Source: an uncultured Eubacterium sp. (lineage in GTDB: Bacteria; Bacillota; Clostridia; Lachnospirales; Lachnospiraceae). Taken from it: a stretch of 64,000 bases of DNA. The notes beneath the pieces were generated by a model. It was not told where the DNA came from and made no database searches. It was given only the letters and a program-made list of their open reading frames with translations. Of this stretch, positions 52,766 to 61,259 are shown piece by piece. The stretch's first letter is position 1, and every line of letters starts with the position of its first letter. Both the position numbers and the translations under genes were made by a program. The stretch lies in contig CAJUTR010000005.1 in assembly GCA_910589665.1 (NCBI GenBank), positions 62,001 through 126,000 on the forward strand, given 5' to 3'.

Positions 52766-52794
52766 TTGAATTTCCCATATTCTTTCATTATAAT
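52766..52794 (+). promoter_or_regulatory. Promoter of the AraC-type regulator gene
   Basis: TTGAAT (52766-52771), 17-base spacer, TATAAT (52789-52794). The 186-base divergent region with GH97 also carries near-repeated TTTACAT/TTTTACAT on the minus strand (about 52732-52748), a possible activator site. Confidence 0.65.
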
Positions 52795-52838
52795 GATGTT
52801 GGGGTAAACAAGATAAGACTTAAAACGGGGGGATCCAT

Positions 52839-53693
52839 ATGAACCATACACTATTTTACCAGGACTTTAACCACTACCGATGCCTGGAATCCGTCGAAAA
52901 AAATTCACATGAACTGTATCTTTGCTACTGCGGAAAACAGGAATGCCCTCCGTCCCACGAATTTGGGCCGGCTACCCGTACCGAATTTCTGCTGCACATC
53001 GTATTGGATGGCAAAGGAACATTTTCCACCCCGTCTCATACGTATGAACTGGAAAAAAACTCTATTTTTTTGATTTATCCAAATCAAACTACCTACTATC
53101 AGGCAGATGCCGATGATCCGTGGACTTATGTCTGGATTGGGTTCAATGGCCCGAAAGCCGAAACTCTTTTGCGTTATGCCGGATTTACACCGGAACAACA
53201 GACGGCGTTCCTGCCGGACACGGCCCCCTATGAGACAGCCGTCCACGGCATCCTGACTTCATGTCAATTAAACCTTTCCAGTGAACTGCGCCGCTCACAA
53301 TATCTGTACGCGTTTGTCGCACAGCTGGCAGACGACCTGCATCAGGCGCATCCGGGCGTCCCTGAATTCTCCTATCCCGGCAGCACATATGTCAGATATG
53401 CGCTGGACTATATCGAACACCATTACGGACAGCGTATCAAAGTCTCCGATATCGCGAATTACGTAGGGATCAGCCGGGCCCACTTAACGAACTGCTTTAA
53501 TAAAGAACTAAAACTCTCTCCGCGCGAATACCTGATCAATTACCGGATGAACAAGGCAAAAGACCTTTTGACGACAACCGCCCTTCCGATCAATCAGATC
53601 GCTTCTTCCGTAGGATATGAGGATCCGCTCTCTTTTTCAAAAGCGTTTAAACTCGTTACTGGCTTATCCCCTAAGTCCTATCGCGAAAACTGA
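52839..53693 (+). CDS. AraC-family transcriptional regulator
   Basis: 284 aa: N-terminal cupin-type ligand-binding domain (TRTEFLLHIVLDGKGTFSTP, IFLIYPNQTTYYQADADDPW) and two C-terminal helix-turn-helix motifs (VSDIANYVGISRAHLTNCFN; INQIASSVGYEDPLSFSKAF followed by GLSPKSYREN). A typical sugar-responsive activator. Divergent from GH97, so probably its local regulator. The gene ends four bases before the convergent permease gene. Confidence 0.94.
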   Translation: MNHTLFYQDFNHYRCLESVEKNSHELYLCYCGKQECPPSHEFGPATRTEFLLHIVLDGKGTFSTPSHTYELEKNSIFLIYPNQTTYYQADADDPWTYVWIGFNGPKAETLLRYAGFTPEQQTAFLPDTAPYETAVHGILTSCQLNLSSELRRSQYLYAFVAQLADDLHQAHPGVPEFSYPGSTYVRYALDYIEHHYGQRIKVSDIANYVGISRAHLTNCFNKELKLSPREYLINYRMNKAKDLLTTTALPINQIASSVGYEDPLSFSKAFKLVTGLSPKSYREN

Positions 53694-53697
53694 CGCC

Positions 53698-55092
53698 TCA
53701 AAACGATTCCCGCAGCTTTTCCCTGCACGCCAAAAAAATAAGCCTCTCGCCTTCCGTGATGTGCTCCATCCTTCTTTCCGCGCAATAAGACAGTTCCTTT
53801 TCTATCAATAACTGCTCCACCATTTTAGACGCGGATCGTTCCGTGTCCCCCTGTGCCAGCAGGATTGCTTTTAAGTTATTACAAAGCGTCAGGTCATCTA
53901 TATAAAGATGTTTTACATCCGACGCCAAAAGTGAATTCATCCCCTCTCTCTTTATGCGCTTTTTAAAGATCAAGACAAACACTCTAAAACAAACGACACC
54001 TGCCGCCGCGTACAAAACAGCTGCCACGGCCGGAATATACGCGTGCATGCGCCAAAAACCATCGAAGTTATTCGGCATCAAATAAGCGCTGCACGAAAGA
54101 ACCCAGCCTGCGGCCCATAAACGGAATTGGATGACGCCATACCGTTTAGTCAGCACTCCCATATCAAAACCGATATATGTAAAATAGGCCAGTTCTCTTT
54201 TGCTCCTATCAAGCAGATAGCGGTACCAAAACAGTATAAACAAGACGGCGAGCACCCAAAACACGACGATCACACTGATCGGGAAATACCCCACGACATT
54301 GTGAAACCCGCCATACGATTTTAAAATATCCGCCACTGACACGATTCTGTCCGAGGCAGCCTTCCCGATCTGCAGGTTCTGCCATTCCTCCTCGGATGCA
54401 CGGAAAAATACGCCAGCCGCTCCGTCATAACAATTCTCATCCGCCCATTCTTTCCCCGGATGTACGAGGCAGAAATTAGGCTTATTCCCCCATATCGTAG
54501 TTGCCCCGCTGCTAGAGCTCCATATATCCCCCGCCCCAACAGCCTCATATTTACCGGTTCCCGACACCGCCCGGAAAAATACAGACTCCTGGTCCAGCAC
54601 GCCTACTACGGTAAACGCTGTTTTCTCTACCACGCGCCCCGCGGATACGGAATAGTTATCATAGCAGTCAATCTCCACCTTACTGCCAACCGGGTATTTT
54701 TTCGCCAATCCGCGGGAAACTATGACTTCATTTACGTCACGTTCTGAGAAACCATCTCCCTCAATAAGCGGATAATCAAATTTCTGCCAGGCCTCATTTG
54801 AATACTGAAACACATCAAATAAATATAACGTCCGGATCTGCCGCATGGGCAGCGTTTCGAGATTTTCCTCGATATAGGCCTGTACAGCATCGGTCTCCGA
54901 CTGTGCCTCATAGCTCCTGTAATAATACCAGTCCTCCTCCATACGCATCAGAGGATCCCACTGCAGCTGACTGGCCTCCTTACAAAAAAACTGGTACTGT
55001 GTGAACATACCGACGATTCCCAGAACGAGTACAAGCGTCCCAGTAAACAATTTACTTTTCCTAAAAAAGCACTTCCTCAAATCTCCCCACAT
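53698..55092 (-). CDS. Orphan FtsX-like permease with ABC-signature-like tail
   Basis: About 464 aa. One N-terminal transmembrane helix, an extracytoplasmic MacB-like domain (about 30-260, with VIVSRGLAKKYPVGSKVEID and TAFTVVGVLDQES), three more helices in FtsX arrangement, and a cytoplasmic tail of about 85 residues. The tail (DDLTLCNNLKAILLAQGDTE and HITEGERLIFLACREKL) aligns by eye with the helical/signature part of an ABC ATPase (LTVLENV ... LSGGEQQRVAIARAL) but has no Walker A or B. No ATPase gene is adjacent. Start at 55092 (MWGDLRKCFF) because the promoter -10 box lies at 55127-55132, inside the longer frame. Confidence 0.72.
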   Translation of the reverse strand: MWGDLRKCFFRKSKLFTGTLVLVLGIVGMFTQYQFFCKEASQLQWDPLMRMEEDWYYYRSYEAQSETDAVQAYIEENLETLPMRQIRTLYLFDVFQYSNEAWQKFDYPLIEGDGFSERDVNEVIVSRGLAKKYPVGSKVEIDCYDNYSVSAGRVVEKTAFTVVGVLDQESVFFRAVSGTGKYEAVGAGDIWSSSSGATTIWGNKPNFCLVHPGKEWADENCYDGAAGVFFRASEEEWQNLQIGKAASDRIVSVADILKSYGGFHNVVGYFPISVIVVFWVLAVLFILFWYRYLLDRSKRELAYFTYIGFDMGVLTKRYGVIQFRLWAAGWVLSCSAYLMPNNFDGFWRMHAYIPAVAAVLYAAAGVVCFRVFVLIFKKRIKREGMNSLLASDVKHLYIDDLTLCNNLKAILLAQGDTERSASKMVEQLLIEKELSYCAERRMEHITEGERLIFLACREKLRESF

Positions 55093-55126
55093 ATGTATTT
55101 CGCTCCCCTTTTGTGTATATACCATC

Positions 55127-55155
55127 ATTCTATCATCAAAAGTTCGTCTTTTCAA
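55127..55155 (-). promoter_or_regulatory. Promoter of the orphan permease gene
   Basis: Minus-strand TTGAAA (55150-55155), 17-base spacer, TAGAAT (55127-55132). Confidence 0.65.
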
Positions 55156-55179
55156 TATATTTCAGGTCAGGTCCCGCCA

Positions 55180-55221
55180 AAACAAAATACCGGCACAGCC
55201 AAAACTCTGCCGTGCCGGTAT
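55180..55221 (-). terminator. Terminator of the spoVAD-spoVAE operon
   Basis: Minus-strand stem ATACCGGCACGGC / GCTGTGCCGGTAT with one mismatch, followed by TTTGTTTT, just after the spoVAE stop. Confidence 0.88.
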
Positions 55222-55249
55222 CTGATCCTGAATTCGAGCATAACACTTC

Positions 55250-55603
55250 TCATGACATCTTCGGCTTGAATACGAGCGCCGCCAGGAAACTGATGATCAA
55301 AGCCCCTGATATCCCGACGGCGGCCTGCTCCAGACCACCGTAAAAAATACCGATGAATCCCTGGCTGTCCACTGCCTCTTTTACTCCCTTAAACAGCAGA
55401 TGCCCAAAACCAATGAGGGGCACAGTCGCCCCCGCTTTCGCCCACTCGGCAAACGGCTCGTATAAACGCACAGCGCTCAGTACGGCGCCCGTACAAACAA
55501 GCATTACCATGATGCGTCCCGGCAGCAGCTTCGTATTATCCATAATGAGCTGCACGATGGCGCAGATCGCGCCGCCGATCAGAAATGTGATCAGATAATC
55601 CAT
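55250..55603 (-). CDS. spoVAE: Stage V sporulation protein AE (SpoVAE/AEB)
   Basis: 117-aa membrane protein with about four helices (MDYLITFLIGGAICAIVQLI, GFGHLLFKGVKEAVDSQGFI, GGLEQAAVGISGALIISFLA). SpoVA proteins form the spore inner-membrane channel that takes up and releases dipicolinic acid. GAGGGAACAAAGGAG precedes the ATG; it follows spoVAD by 19 bases. Its presence implies an endospore former. Confidence 0.93.
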   Translation of the reverse strand: MDYLITFLIGGAICAIVQLIMDNTKLLPGRIMVMLVCTGAVLSAVRLYEPFAEWAKAGATVPLIGFGHLLFKGVKEAVDSQGFIGIFYGGLEQAAVGISGALIISFLAALVFKPKMS

Positions 55604-55622
55604 CTCCTTTGTTCCCTCCTCT

Positions 55623-56663
55623 CTAGTCCTTTTTTATTTCTAACATAATGCCGTGCGCAATACCCGGCACAGAATTTCCTTCATTAAAACTGACTGTGGA
55701 GAGAAGCGCGCCCGTCGGTACAAACAGCACCCTCCTCCAGTCTCGCTTCCTCATCTTGTGCAGGATATATCCGGTCAGCGTGATCGCGCTGCACCCGCAG
55801 CCGCTCCCACCGGCATTTGTATCCTGTTCCTCGTTAAAATAAATTTCGGTTCCACAATCCATATGCTGTTTGTCAATGTCATACCCATATCCCAATAACA
55901 TATCCTTCAAAATCCGCTGCCCGATCGTGCCCAGGTCACCGGTAATGATCTTATCGTAGTAATCCGGCTGTATGCCGAAATCCTTGAAATTATTGAGAAT
56001 GCAGTCACAGGCCGCCGGAGCCATGCACGCCCCCATATTCATACTGTCCTTAATGCCATAATCCGTTATGATTCCGGTTGTGATCCCCTTGATCTCCACA
56101 TAACTCGTCTCTTTCCGTTTCCAGTTCCCATTCCCTCTGCCCAGAACGACAGCTCCGCTGCCTGTCACTGTCCATGTAGAAGAATACGGCCTCTGGTTGC
56201 CATACGCCAGCGGAAACCGGAACTGTTTTTCCGCGCTCGCAAAGTGGCTGGAAGTCAGCGCCACGACATATTCCGCGAAACCGCCCTCTACGAGCATGGA
56301 TCCGATCCCCATCGATTCGCCCATCGTCGAACAGGCGCCATACACGCCGAACATAGGAATATTAAAATTCATAATGCCAAATGAGGTTGCGATCAACTGG
56401 CCAAGCAGGTCTCCCGCGATGATATAACGGATATCCTCCGGTTCAAGTCCCGCATTCCGGATCGCGATATCCGCCGCGATGTGCTGCATCTTACTCTCCG
56501 CCTCTTCCCATGTATTTCCGCCAAAAAGAGGATCCGTCTCCACGATATCAAAATATTTGCCAAACGCGCCGTTTCCCTCCTTTTCACCTGCCACGGACGC
56601 AGCGCCGACGATACAGGGCGGGATTTCAAACTGGACGCTCCTTCTTCCAACTGTTTTATCCAT
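55623..56663 (-). CDS. spoVAD: Stage V sporulation protein AD (SpoVAD)
   Basis: 346-aa thiolase-fold protein that binds dipicolinic acid (VKVGK-like start replaced here by MDKTVGRRSVQFEIPPCIVG; then DPLFGGNTWEEAESKMQ, FGVYGACSTMGESM, VVALTSSHFASAEKQFRFPL, TWTVTGSGAVVL, GCGCSAITLTG). AGGGAAGTT precedes the ATG. The usual upstream partner spoVAC is not here; secDF, with its own terminator, lies upstream instead. Confidence 0.95.
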   Translation of the reverse strand: MDKTVGRRSVQFEIPPCIVGAASVAGEKEGNGAFGKYFDIVETDPLFGGNTWEEAESKMQHIAADIAIRNAGLEPEDIRYIIAGDLLGQLIATSFGIMNFNIPMFGVYGACSTMGESMGIGSMLVEGGFAEYVVALTSSHFASAEKQFRFPLAYGNQRPYSSTWTVTGSGAVVLGRGNGNWKRKETSYVEIKGITTGIITDYGIKDSMNMGACMAPAACDCILNNFKDFGIQPDYYDKIITGDLGTIGQRILKDMLLGYGYDIDKQHMDCGTEIYFNEEQDTNAGGSGCGCSAITLTGYILHKMRKRDWRRVLFVPTGALLSTVSFNEGNSVPGIAHGIMLEIKKD

Positions 56664-56705
56664 AACTTCCCTCTTTTCCTACCTTTCCTTTGCGGCACCT
56701 GCACA

Positions 56706-56750
56706 AAAAAATAAGGTGCCCATACCATTTTGACTTAGTATGCGCACCTT
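56706..56750 (-). terminator. Terminator of secDF
   Basis: Minus-strand stem AAGGTGCGCATAC / GTATGGGCACCTT (one mismatch) then ATTTTTTT. It separates secDF from spoVAD. Confidence 0.9.
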
Positions 56751-56779
56751 ACTGAATTTATATACGATGTATCAACATT

Positions 56780-59005
56780 CTATTTCTTTGATTTTTTACT
56801 CATTTTGTTCAGGAAGAACCAAATCGTTCCCGCCAGACATACGGAAGAATAACAACCGGAAACAATACCGGCAATGAGCGGTATCGCGAACTGGCGAACC
56901 GAATCCACTCCGAGCACCGCAAGTACAACGACCATGATCAGCGTCGTAATGGACGTATTGATACTTCTGCTCAACGTCTGCGTAATACTGTCATTTACGA
57001 CATTCGCAACCTCCGCGCGGCTTCCTGCCGTCTTCCGGTTCTCACGCACACGGTCAAATACGACGATCGTTGCGTTGATCGAATATCCGACGATCGTAAG
57101 CATACAGGCGATAAATGTACTTCCGACTGAAATAAACGCACTTCCGACCGCATAAACCATCAATACCACGATGACATCATGGATCAGGGCAATAACAGAA
57201 CTTGCACCAAACGCAAGGTTCTTAAACCGGATCCAAATATAGATCAGCATACAGATCGCCGCGATCACAACGGCGATGACCGCATCTGTCTTCATCTCAT
57301 TACTTACGGATGCCGAAATCGTCTCGATCTCAATATTTTCCTTCGCCACATTGTACTTCGTACCGAGATCAGCCACAACCTGCTTTTGCTGGTCTTCCGT
57401 CAGGTCAGTCGTGCGGACAATCAGTGTCCTCTCACCAGCGACGTCTGAAATCTCTGCGTCCGATAATCCTGCGGACTGCTTGACTGCCTCCGTCACTTCA
57501 TTTTTAAATTCATCGCTCGCATTTCCGCTGCCGTCAAATCCTTCGGCCCCTTCATCAAATGTGATCGATGTGGACGAACCGCCCATAAAGTCAAGGCTGT
57601 AATTCAATATCTGACCGCTCTGTACTTTATTAAAGATCAGGCCGCCGATGCAGAGCGCGAACAGGATGCCCGAAATCACAACGTACTTTTTGAAATTGCC
57701 GACAAAATTGATCGATTTTCTCTCCTTCTGCGTACCGAACCATTTGGCGTCGTCCAGTCCTAACGCAACAAATCCGTACAACAGCCATCTCGTAATAAAG
57801 ATTGCCGTAAACATCGAAAGGATAATACCGATCGCCAGCGTCTGGGCAAATCCCATCACCGTACCGGAACCTTTTATATAAAGCACAACAGCCGCGATCA
57901 ACGTCGTCACATTACCATCGATGATCGCCGACAACGCCTTCTCAAAACCAATCTTGATCGAAGACCGCACGGTCTTTCCTGTCGCGATTTCTTCCCGTAT
58001 CCTCGTAAAGATGATACAGTTCGCGTCCACCGCCATACCGATCGCCAAGATAACACCAGCAATGCCCGGCAGCGTAAGCGTCACATTCAGTCCGTTCAGC
58101 GCAAGCAGTGTTGCCGCCACGTAGAGCGCCAGTGCCAAAGACGCCGCCACACCCGGAATGCGGTACATCACGATCATAAACAGGATGACGAGGATCAGAC
58201 CGATCACACCGGCGATCAAACTCGTCTCTAATGAAGTAATACCAAGCTTCGCTCCAACGATGTTAGAACGGATATTTTTCAATTCCAGCGGAAGTGCGCC
58301 GATACGAAGCGTCGCTGCCATATCCTCTGCATCCGAGAATTTCTCAAAACTACCGGAAACGATGGCGACACCGTCTGTGATCGCCGTCTGGATCTGCGGA
58401 GAGGAAACTTCTTTTCCATCATAAATGATGGACAGGTTCGCACCAACATTTTCCGATGTCACTTCTCCAAACTTCTTCGCGCCTTTACCGGTAAAGGTAA
58501 TCTTGACCACGTTTTCGTTCGCTCCTGAACTCTGCTGCTGCGTCGTCGCCTCAGCATCCGAGATCATGGAACCGTCCAAAAGAACCTTTTCCTTATCATA
58601 AGTAGCTTCTTTTGTCGTTTCGTCAATCGTACAGTCACTTAGCATGACAAATTCCAAAGACCCGGCTTTTCCGAGCTTGTCCAGCACGGCCTGCGGATCG
58701 TCCACATCTGGAACGTCTACCGTCACGCGGTTACTTCCCTCCTGATATACCGATGCTTCCGTGCTCTCATTTTCCACACGCTTCTGCATCTTATAAACAG
58801 TATCGTTCATTTCCCGCGCTGTTGGGTTCTCTTTCGTCGCTTCATACGTAACGCTGACACCACCGGCAAGATCCAAACCAAGACGGATGTTTTTCGCGCT
58901 CAACGCATGGCCCTGTCCGATACCAACATACGCAACCACTCCCATGGCGGCGGTCACAAGAAGTATGAGTAATATCTGAAGAAAGCCTTTTACCTTACTA
59001 TTCAT
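56780..59005 (-). CDS. secDF: Fused protein translocase subunit SecDF
   Basis: 741-aa RND-superfamily membrane protein with 12 expected helices: SecD half (LGLDLAGGVSVTYEA, periplasmic P1 domain, GIAGVILAIGMAVDANCIIF) and SecF half (YSLDFMGGSSTSITF, STFIACMLTIVGYSINATIV, VFDRVRENRK). It uses the proton gradient to help complete Sec export. Fused SecDF of this length is usual in Bacillus and many Clostridia. GGAGATTTTCGTA precedes the ATG; it has its own promoter and terminator. Confidence 0.96.
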   Translation of the reverse strand: MNSKVKGFLQILLILLVTAAMGVVAYVGIGQGHALSAKNIRLGLDLAGGVSVTYEATKENPTAREMNDTVYKMQKRVENESTEASVYQEGSNRVTVDVPDVDDPQAVLDKLGKAGSLEFVMLSDCTIDETTKEATYDKEKVLLDGSMISDAEATTQQQSSGANENVVKITFTGKGAKKFGEVTSENVGANLSIIYDGKEVSSPQIQTAITDGVAIVSGSFEKFSDAEDMAATLRIGALPLELKNIRSNIVGAKLGITSLETSLIAGVIGLILVILFMIVMYRIPGVAASLALALYVAATLLALNGLNVTLTLPGIAGVILAIGMAVDANCIIFTRIREEIATGKTVRSSIKIGFEKALSAIIDGNVTTLIAAVVLYIKGSGTVMGFAQTLAIGIILSMFTAIFITRWLLYGFVALGLDDAKWFGTQKERKSINFVGNFKKYVVISGILFALCIGGLIFNKVQSGQILNYSLDFMGGSSTSITFDEGAEGFDGSGNASDEFKNEVTEAVKQSAGLSDAEISDVAGERTLIVRTTDLTEDQQKQVVADLGTKYNVAKENIEIETISASVSNEMKTDAVIAVVIAAICMLIYIWIRFKNLAFGASSVIALIHDVIVVLMVYAVGSAFISVGSTFIACMLTIVGYSINATIVVFDRVRENRKTAGSRAEVANVVNDSITQTLSRSINTSITTLIMVVVLAVLGVDSVRQFAIPLIAGIVSGCYSSVCLAGTIWFFLNKMSKKSKK

Positions 59006-59040
59006 TACGAAAATCTCCTTTTCTAAAAATGTACCTAAAA

Positions 59041-59069
59041 ATTATAGCATAAACAGGCGCTTACATCAA
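59041..59069 (-). promoter_or_regulatory. Promoter of secDF
   Basis: Minus-strand TTGATG (59064-59069), 17-base spacer, TATAAT (59041-59046), giving a leader of about 30 bases. Confidence 0.75.
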
Positions 59070-59118
59070 GCAGAAAATAAATTTTCTAGCGGTGATTGCT
59101 TCTTCTCTATTCATTTCC

Positions 59119-59823
59119 CTATCCATTTGCATTTTCAAATTTCCATTGAAAATATGCCTCTTGGAACTCTTTGTATCGTTTTCTGCTGACGGGAATCGTT
59201 TTCCCGTCACTCATGTGGATATCCCTTGTGCTAAAGTCTATGACATGGTCCATATTTACCAAAAAGGAGCGGTGGGTCTGGAAAAATCCCAATCCTTCTA
59301 ATTTTGAAGCAAATACTTCCAGCTTATCCCGGAGCACAAACAGATCGGTTACGGTTTGGATCTTCAGGTTATGATCAACTGACTCAAAATACAAAATGTC
59401 CCGGCACCTCACTTTAACCTCACCATGTCTGGGAACGGGAAGCGATAGCAACTTCCATTGTCTCTGTTTCTTCTCTGCACTTCGAAGCGCCTCTTCCATT
59501 TCTTCGGGATGGAATTTATCCACGTAGCGGAACGCATTGACCAGATACCCCTTCCTGCTCATTTCCGTGTGGGTTGTCATGATAATCAGGATCACATCAC
59601 CGTGACGCCCAGTATACTTTTCTGAAATGGCAAAGCCATCCTCCCCTGGCAGCTCAATATCCATGAACAATATGTCATATTTGCGGTCTGCCTGCAGGAA
59701 TGCTTCTCCGGTTTGGAAACAGTCGATTTCAGGTCGTTCTTTTTCTCTGTAGTATGTTTGTATTTCACGAATCGCAAACTGCTGCCATGTTTCTTCATCT
59801 TCTATTATTGCTATGCGTAACAT
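59119..59823 (-). CDS. Orphan LytTR-family response regulator
   Basis: About 234 aa: receiver domain (IIEDEE acidic cluster, phospho-acceptor Asp in ILFMDIELPGEDG; the usual Lys is in YVDKFHPEE) and a LytTR DNA-binding domain (YFESVDHNLKIQTVTDLFVL, FFQTHRSFLVNMDHV, IPVSRKRYKEF). AGGGAGAAACAT precedes the ATG at 59823; the frame is open to 59856. No histidine kinase gene is next to it. Directly upstream is a 19-residue peptide gene, and upstream of that three BspA-like surface proteins. Confidence 0.92.
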   Translation of the reverse strand: MLRIAIIEDEETWQQFAIREIQTYYREKERPEIDCFQTGEAFLQADRKYDILFMDIELPGEDGFAISEKYTGRHGDVILIIMTTHTEMSRKGYLVNAFRYVDKFHPEEMEEALRSAEKKQRQWKLLSLPVPRHGEVKVRCRDILYFESVDHNLKIQTVTDLFVLRDKLEVFASKLEGLGFFQTHRSFLVNMDHVIDFSTRDIHMSDGKTIPVSRKRYKEFQEAYFQWKFENANG

Positions 59824-59852
59824 ATGTTTCTCCCTATCACTTCGAACTCGGA

Positions 59853-59912
59853 TCACTTTCCTCCTATCATGCGCTTGATCCAGTCAAACCAGTTTGGAAT
59901 AAATAAAACCAT
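59853..59912 (-). CDS. 19-residue amphipathic peptide
   Basis: MVLFIPNWFDWIKRMIGGK, starting at an ATG at 59912 with a perfect AAAGGAGG ribosome binding site and stopping 29 bases before the LytTR start. The pattern of Trp/Phe/Ile with Asp/Lys/Arg gives an amphipathic helix resembling small formylated peptides. There is no Cys for a thiolactone. It could be a signal for a LytTR-linked pathway, a membrane-active peptide, or a coupling ORF. The strong ribosome binding site is the main evidence. Confidence 0.5.
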   Translation of the reverse strand: MVLFIPNWFDWIKRMIGGK

Positions 59913-59972
59913 CTTTCTTCCTCCTTTCGAATTTCGTATTTTGTTTGTTTCTCAGCATTACGGACTCAGAAC

Positions 59973-61223
59973 TCAATTTTGAATGACGATGGGATTGCTC
60001 CACGGCGAAACCGAACTTTCATCTTTCGTCCGAAATTGCACGTAATACTTTTTACCCTTTTTCAAACCTTTTAACGTGACATTACCACGCCACAAGTTTT
60101 CCTTCCATATTAATTTTGACTTTTTCATTTTCTTATTATCGGCATAACGGATCTGTGCCGTACGACAGTAAAAATATTCATATTTTTTACTGATTTCGTA
60201 ACTGAACTTTCGCTTATTGCCGTTTATTTTTGTCAAATGATACCTGACCCAGATTGGGCGGAGCGTCAGATCCCCTCGAATATCACACAAATCATTGAGC
60301 CAGAGTTCATCCACGCTCCATCCATAGAAAAAGTATCCTTTTCGCTTTCCTTTGGTCGGAAGTGCTTTATCCTCCGTATACCGATAGCTTTTCGGAAGTT
60401 TTCCCTGGAACTTTCCCTGTAAGTCTTTATACTTGACCCGAAAGAGACGGCCCTTGCTCCTTGCCGTCTTTCCCGGTGACACGCTTGTGACTTTTTTTCC
60501 GTCCTGATACCAGAACAGGTCTTTATCCAGGTTTTGAATCGGGATGCTTACATTTGAATGGTTGACGATCGTCTTCATAAAGCGATCGTCCTTGAACGCC
60601 GACTTTGCGATTTTTGGTGCACCACCGCGGAATTCGATTTCTTTCAGATTAAGACAATCCGCAAAGGCCCCTTTGAAAATTGTCTTGAGATTTTCTCCAA
60701 AAACAACCTTTTCCAAATTGCCACATCCCTCAAATGCCCGTTCACCGACCTCCTCCACATTTTTCAAGTCGATACTCCTTATACGGGTAACGTCAAAAGC
60801 ACATTTTCCAACCTTTCTAATTGAGTCTGAAAAAGAAATATTGCTAAGATTGGTTGTAGAAAATGCTCTCTCTCCAATCTCCACTACATCCGGCCCAAAA
60901 ACAACCTCTTTTATACCCCGAAAATAAAAAGCTTCGTCAACGACAGCGGTTACCCCTTTTTCAATGACTACTTTTGTGTCATAGAACGTAATGTCACCAT
61001 ATTTGGCATCATAATCTTCACTCCCATGCATCCATGGTGCGGATGTCATCGCCCCATTTCCACTTACCCGGAACACTTCCTCTTCGCTGTCATAGTTCCA
61101 GTATACATCTTCACCGCATTTACCGCTATAGGTCTCGGCCTGAACCGTTTCTGCCACTCCGAACAGGGCAGCACTGACAAGCAGTATAAAACACATCGTC
61201 GTTATCCGGATATAGTTATTCAT
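59973..61223 (-). CDS. BspA-like leucine-rich-repeat surface protein, copy A
   Basis: 416-aa exported protein. Signal peptide (to about residue 29), short beta domain (GEDVYWNYDSEEEVFRVSGN), LRR_5 repeats about 85-200 (VVEIGERAFSTTNLSNISFS and similar), an InlB-like beta module (YFFYGWSVDELW) and a fibronectin-like C-terminus (LKGLKKGKKYYVQFRTKDES). No LPXTG or membrane anchor is seen, so it is secreted or held non-covalently. Its 3' half is almost identical in DNA to copy C. AAGGGG precedes the ATG. Confidence 0.87.
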   Translation of the reverse strand: MNNYIRITTMCFILLVSAALFGVAETVQAETYSGKCGEDVYWNYDSEEEVFRVSGNGAMTSAPWMHGSEDYDAKYGDITFYDTKVVIEKGVTAVVDEAFYFRGIKEVVFGPDVVEIGERAFSTTNLSNISFSDSIRKVGKCAFDVTRIRSIDLKNVEEVGERAFEGCGNLEKVVFGENLKTIFKGAFADCLNLKEIEFRGGAPKIAKSAFKDDRFMKTIVNHSNVSIPIQNLDKDLFWYQDGKKVTSVSPGKTARSKGRLFRVKYKDLQGKFQGKLPKSYRYTEDKALPTKGKRKGYFFYGWSVDELWLNDLCDIRGDLTLRPIWVRYHLTKINGNKRKFSYEISKKYEYFYCRTAQIRYADNKKMKKSKLIWKENLWRGNVTLKGLKKGKKYYVQFRTKDESSVSPWSNPIVIQN

Positions 61224-61259
61224 TCGACCAACCCCTTTTCTACTTAGCTTTTTTCAGAC

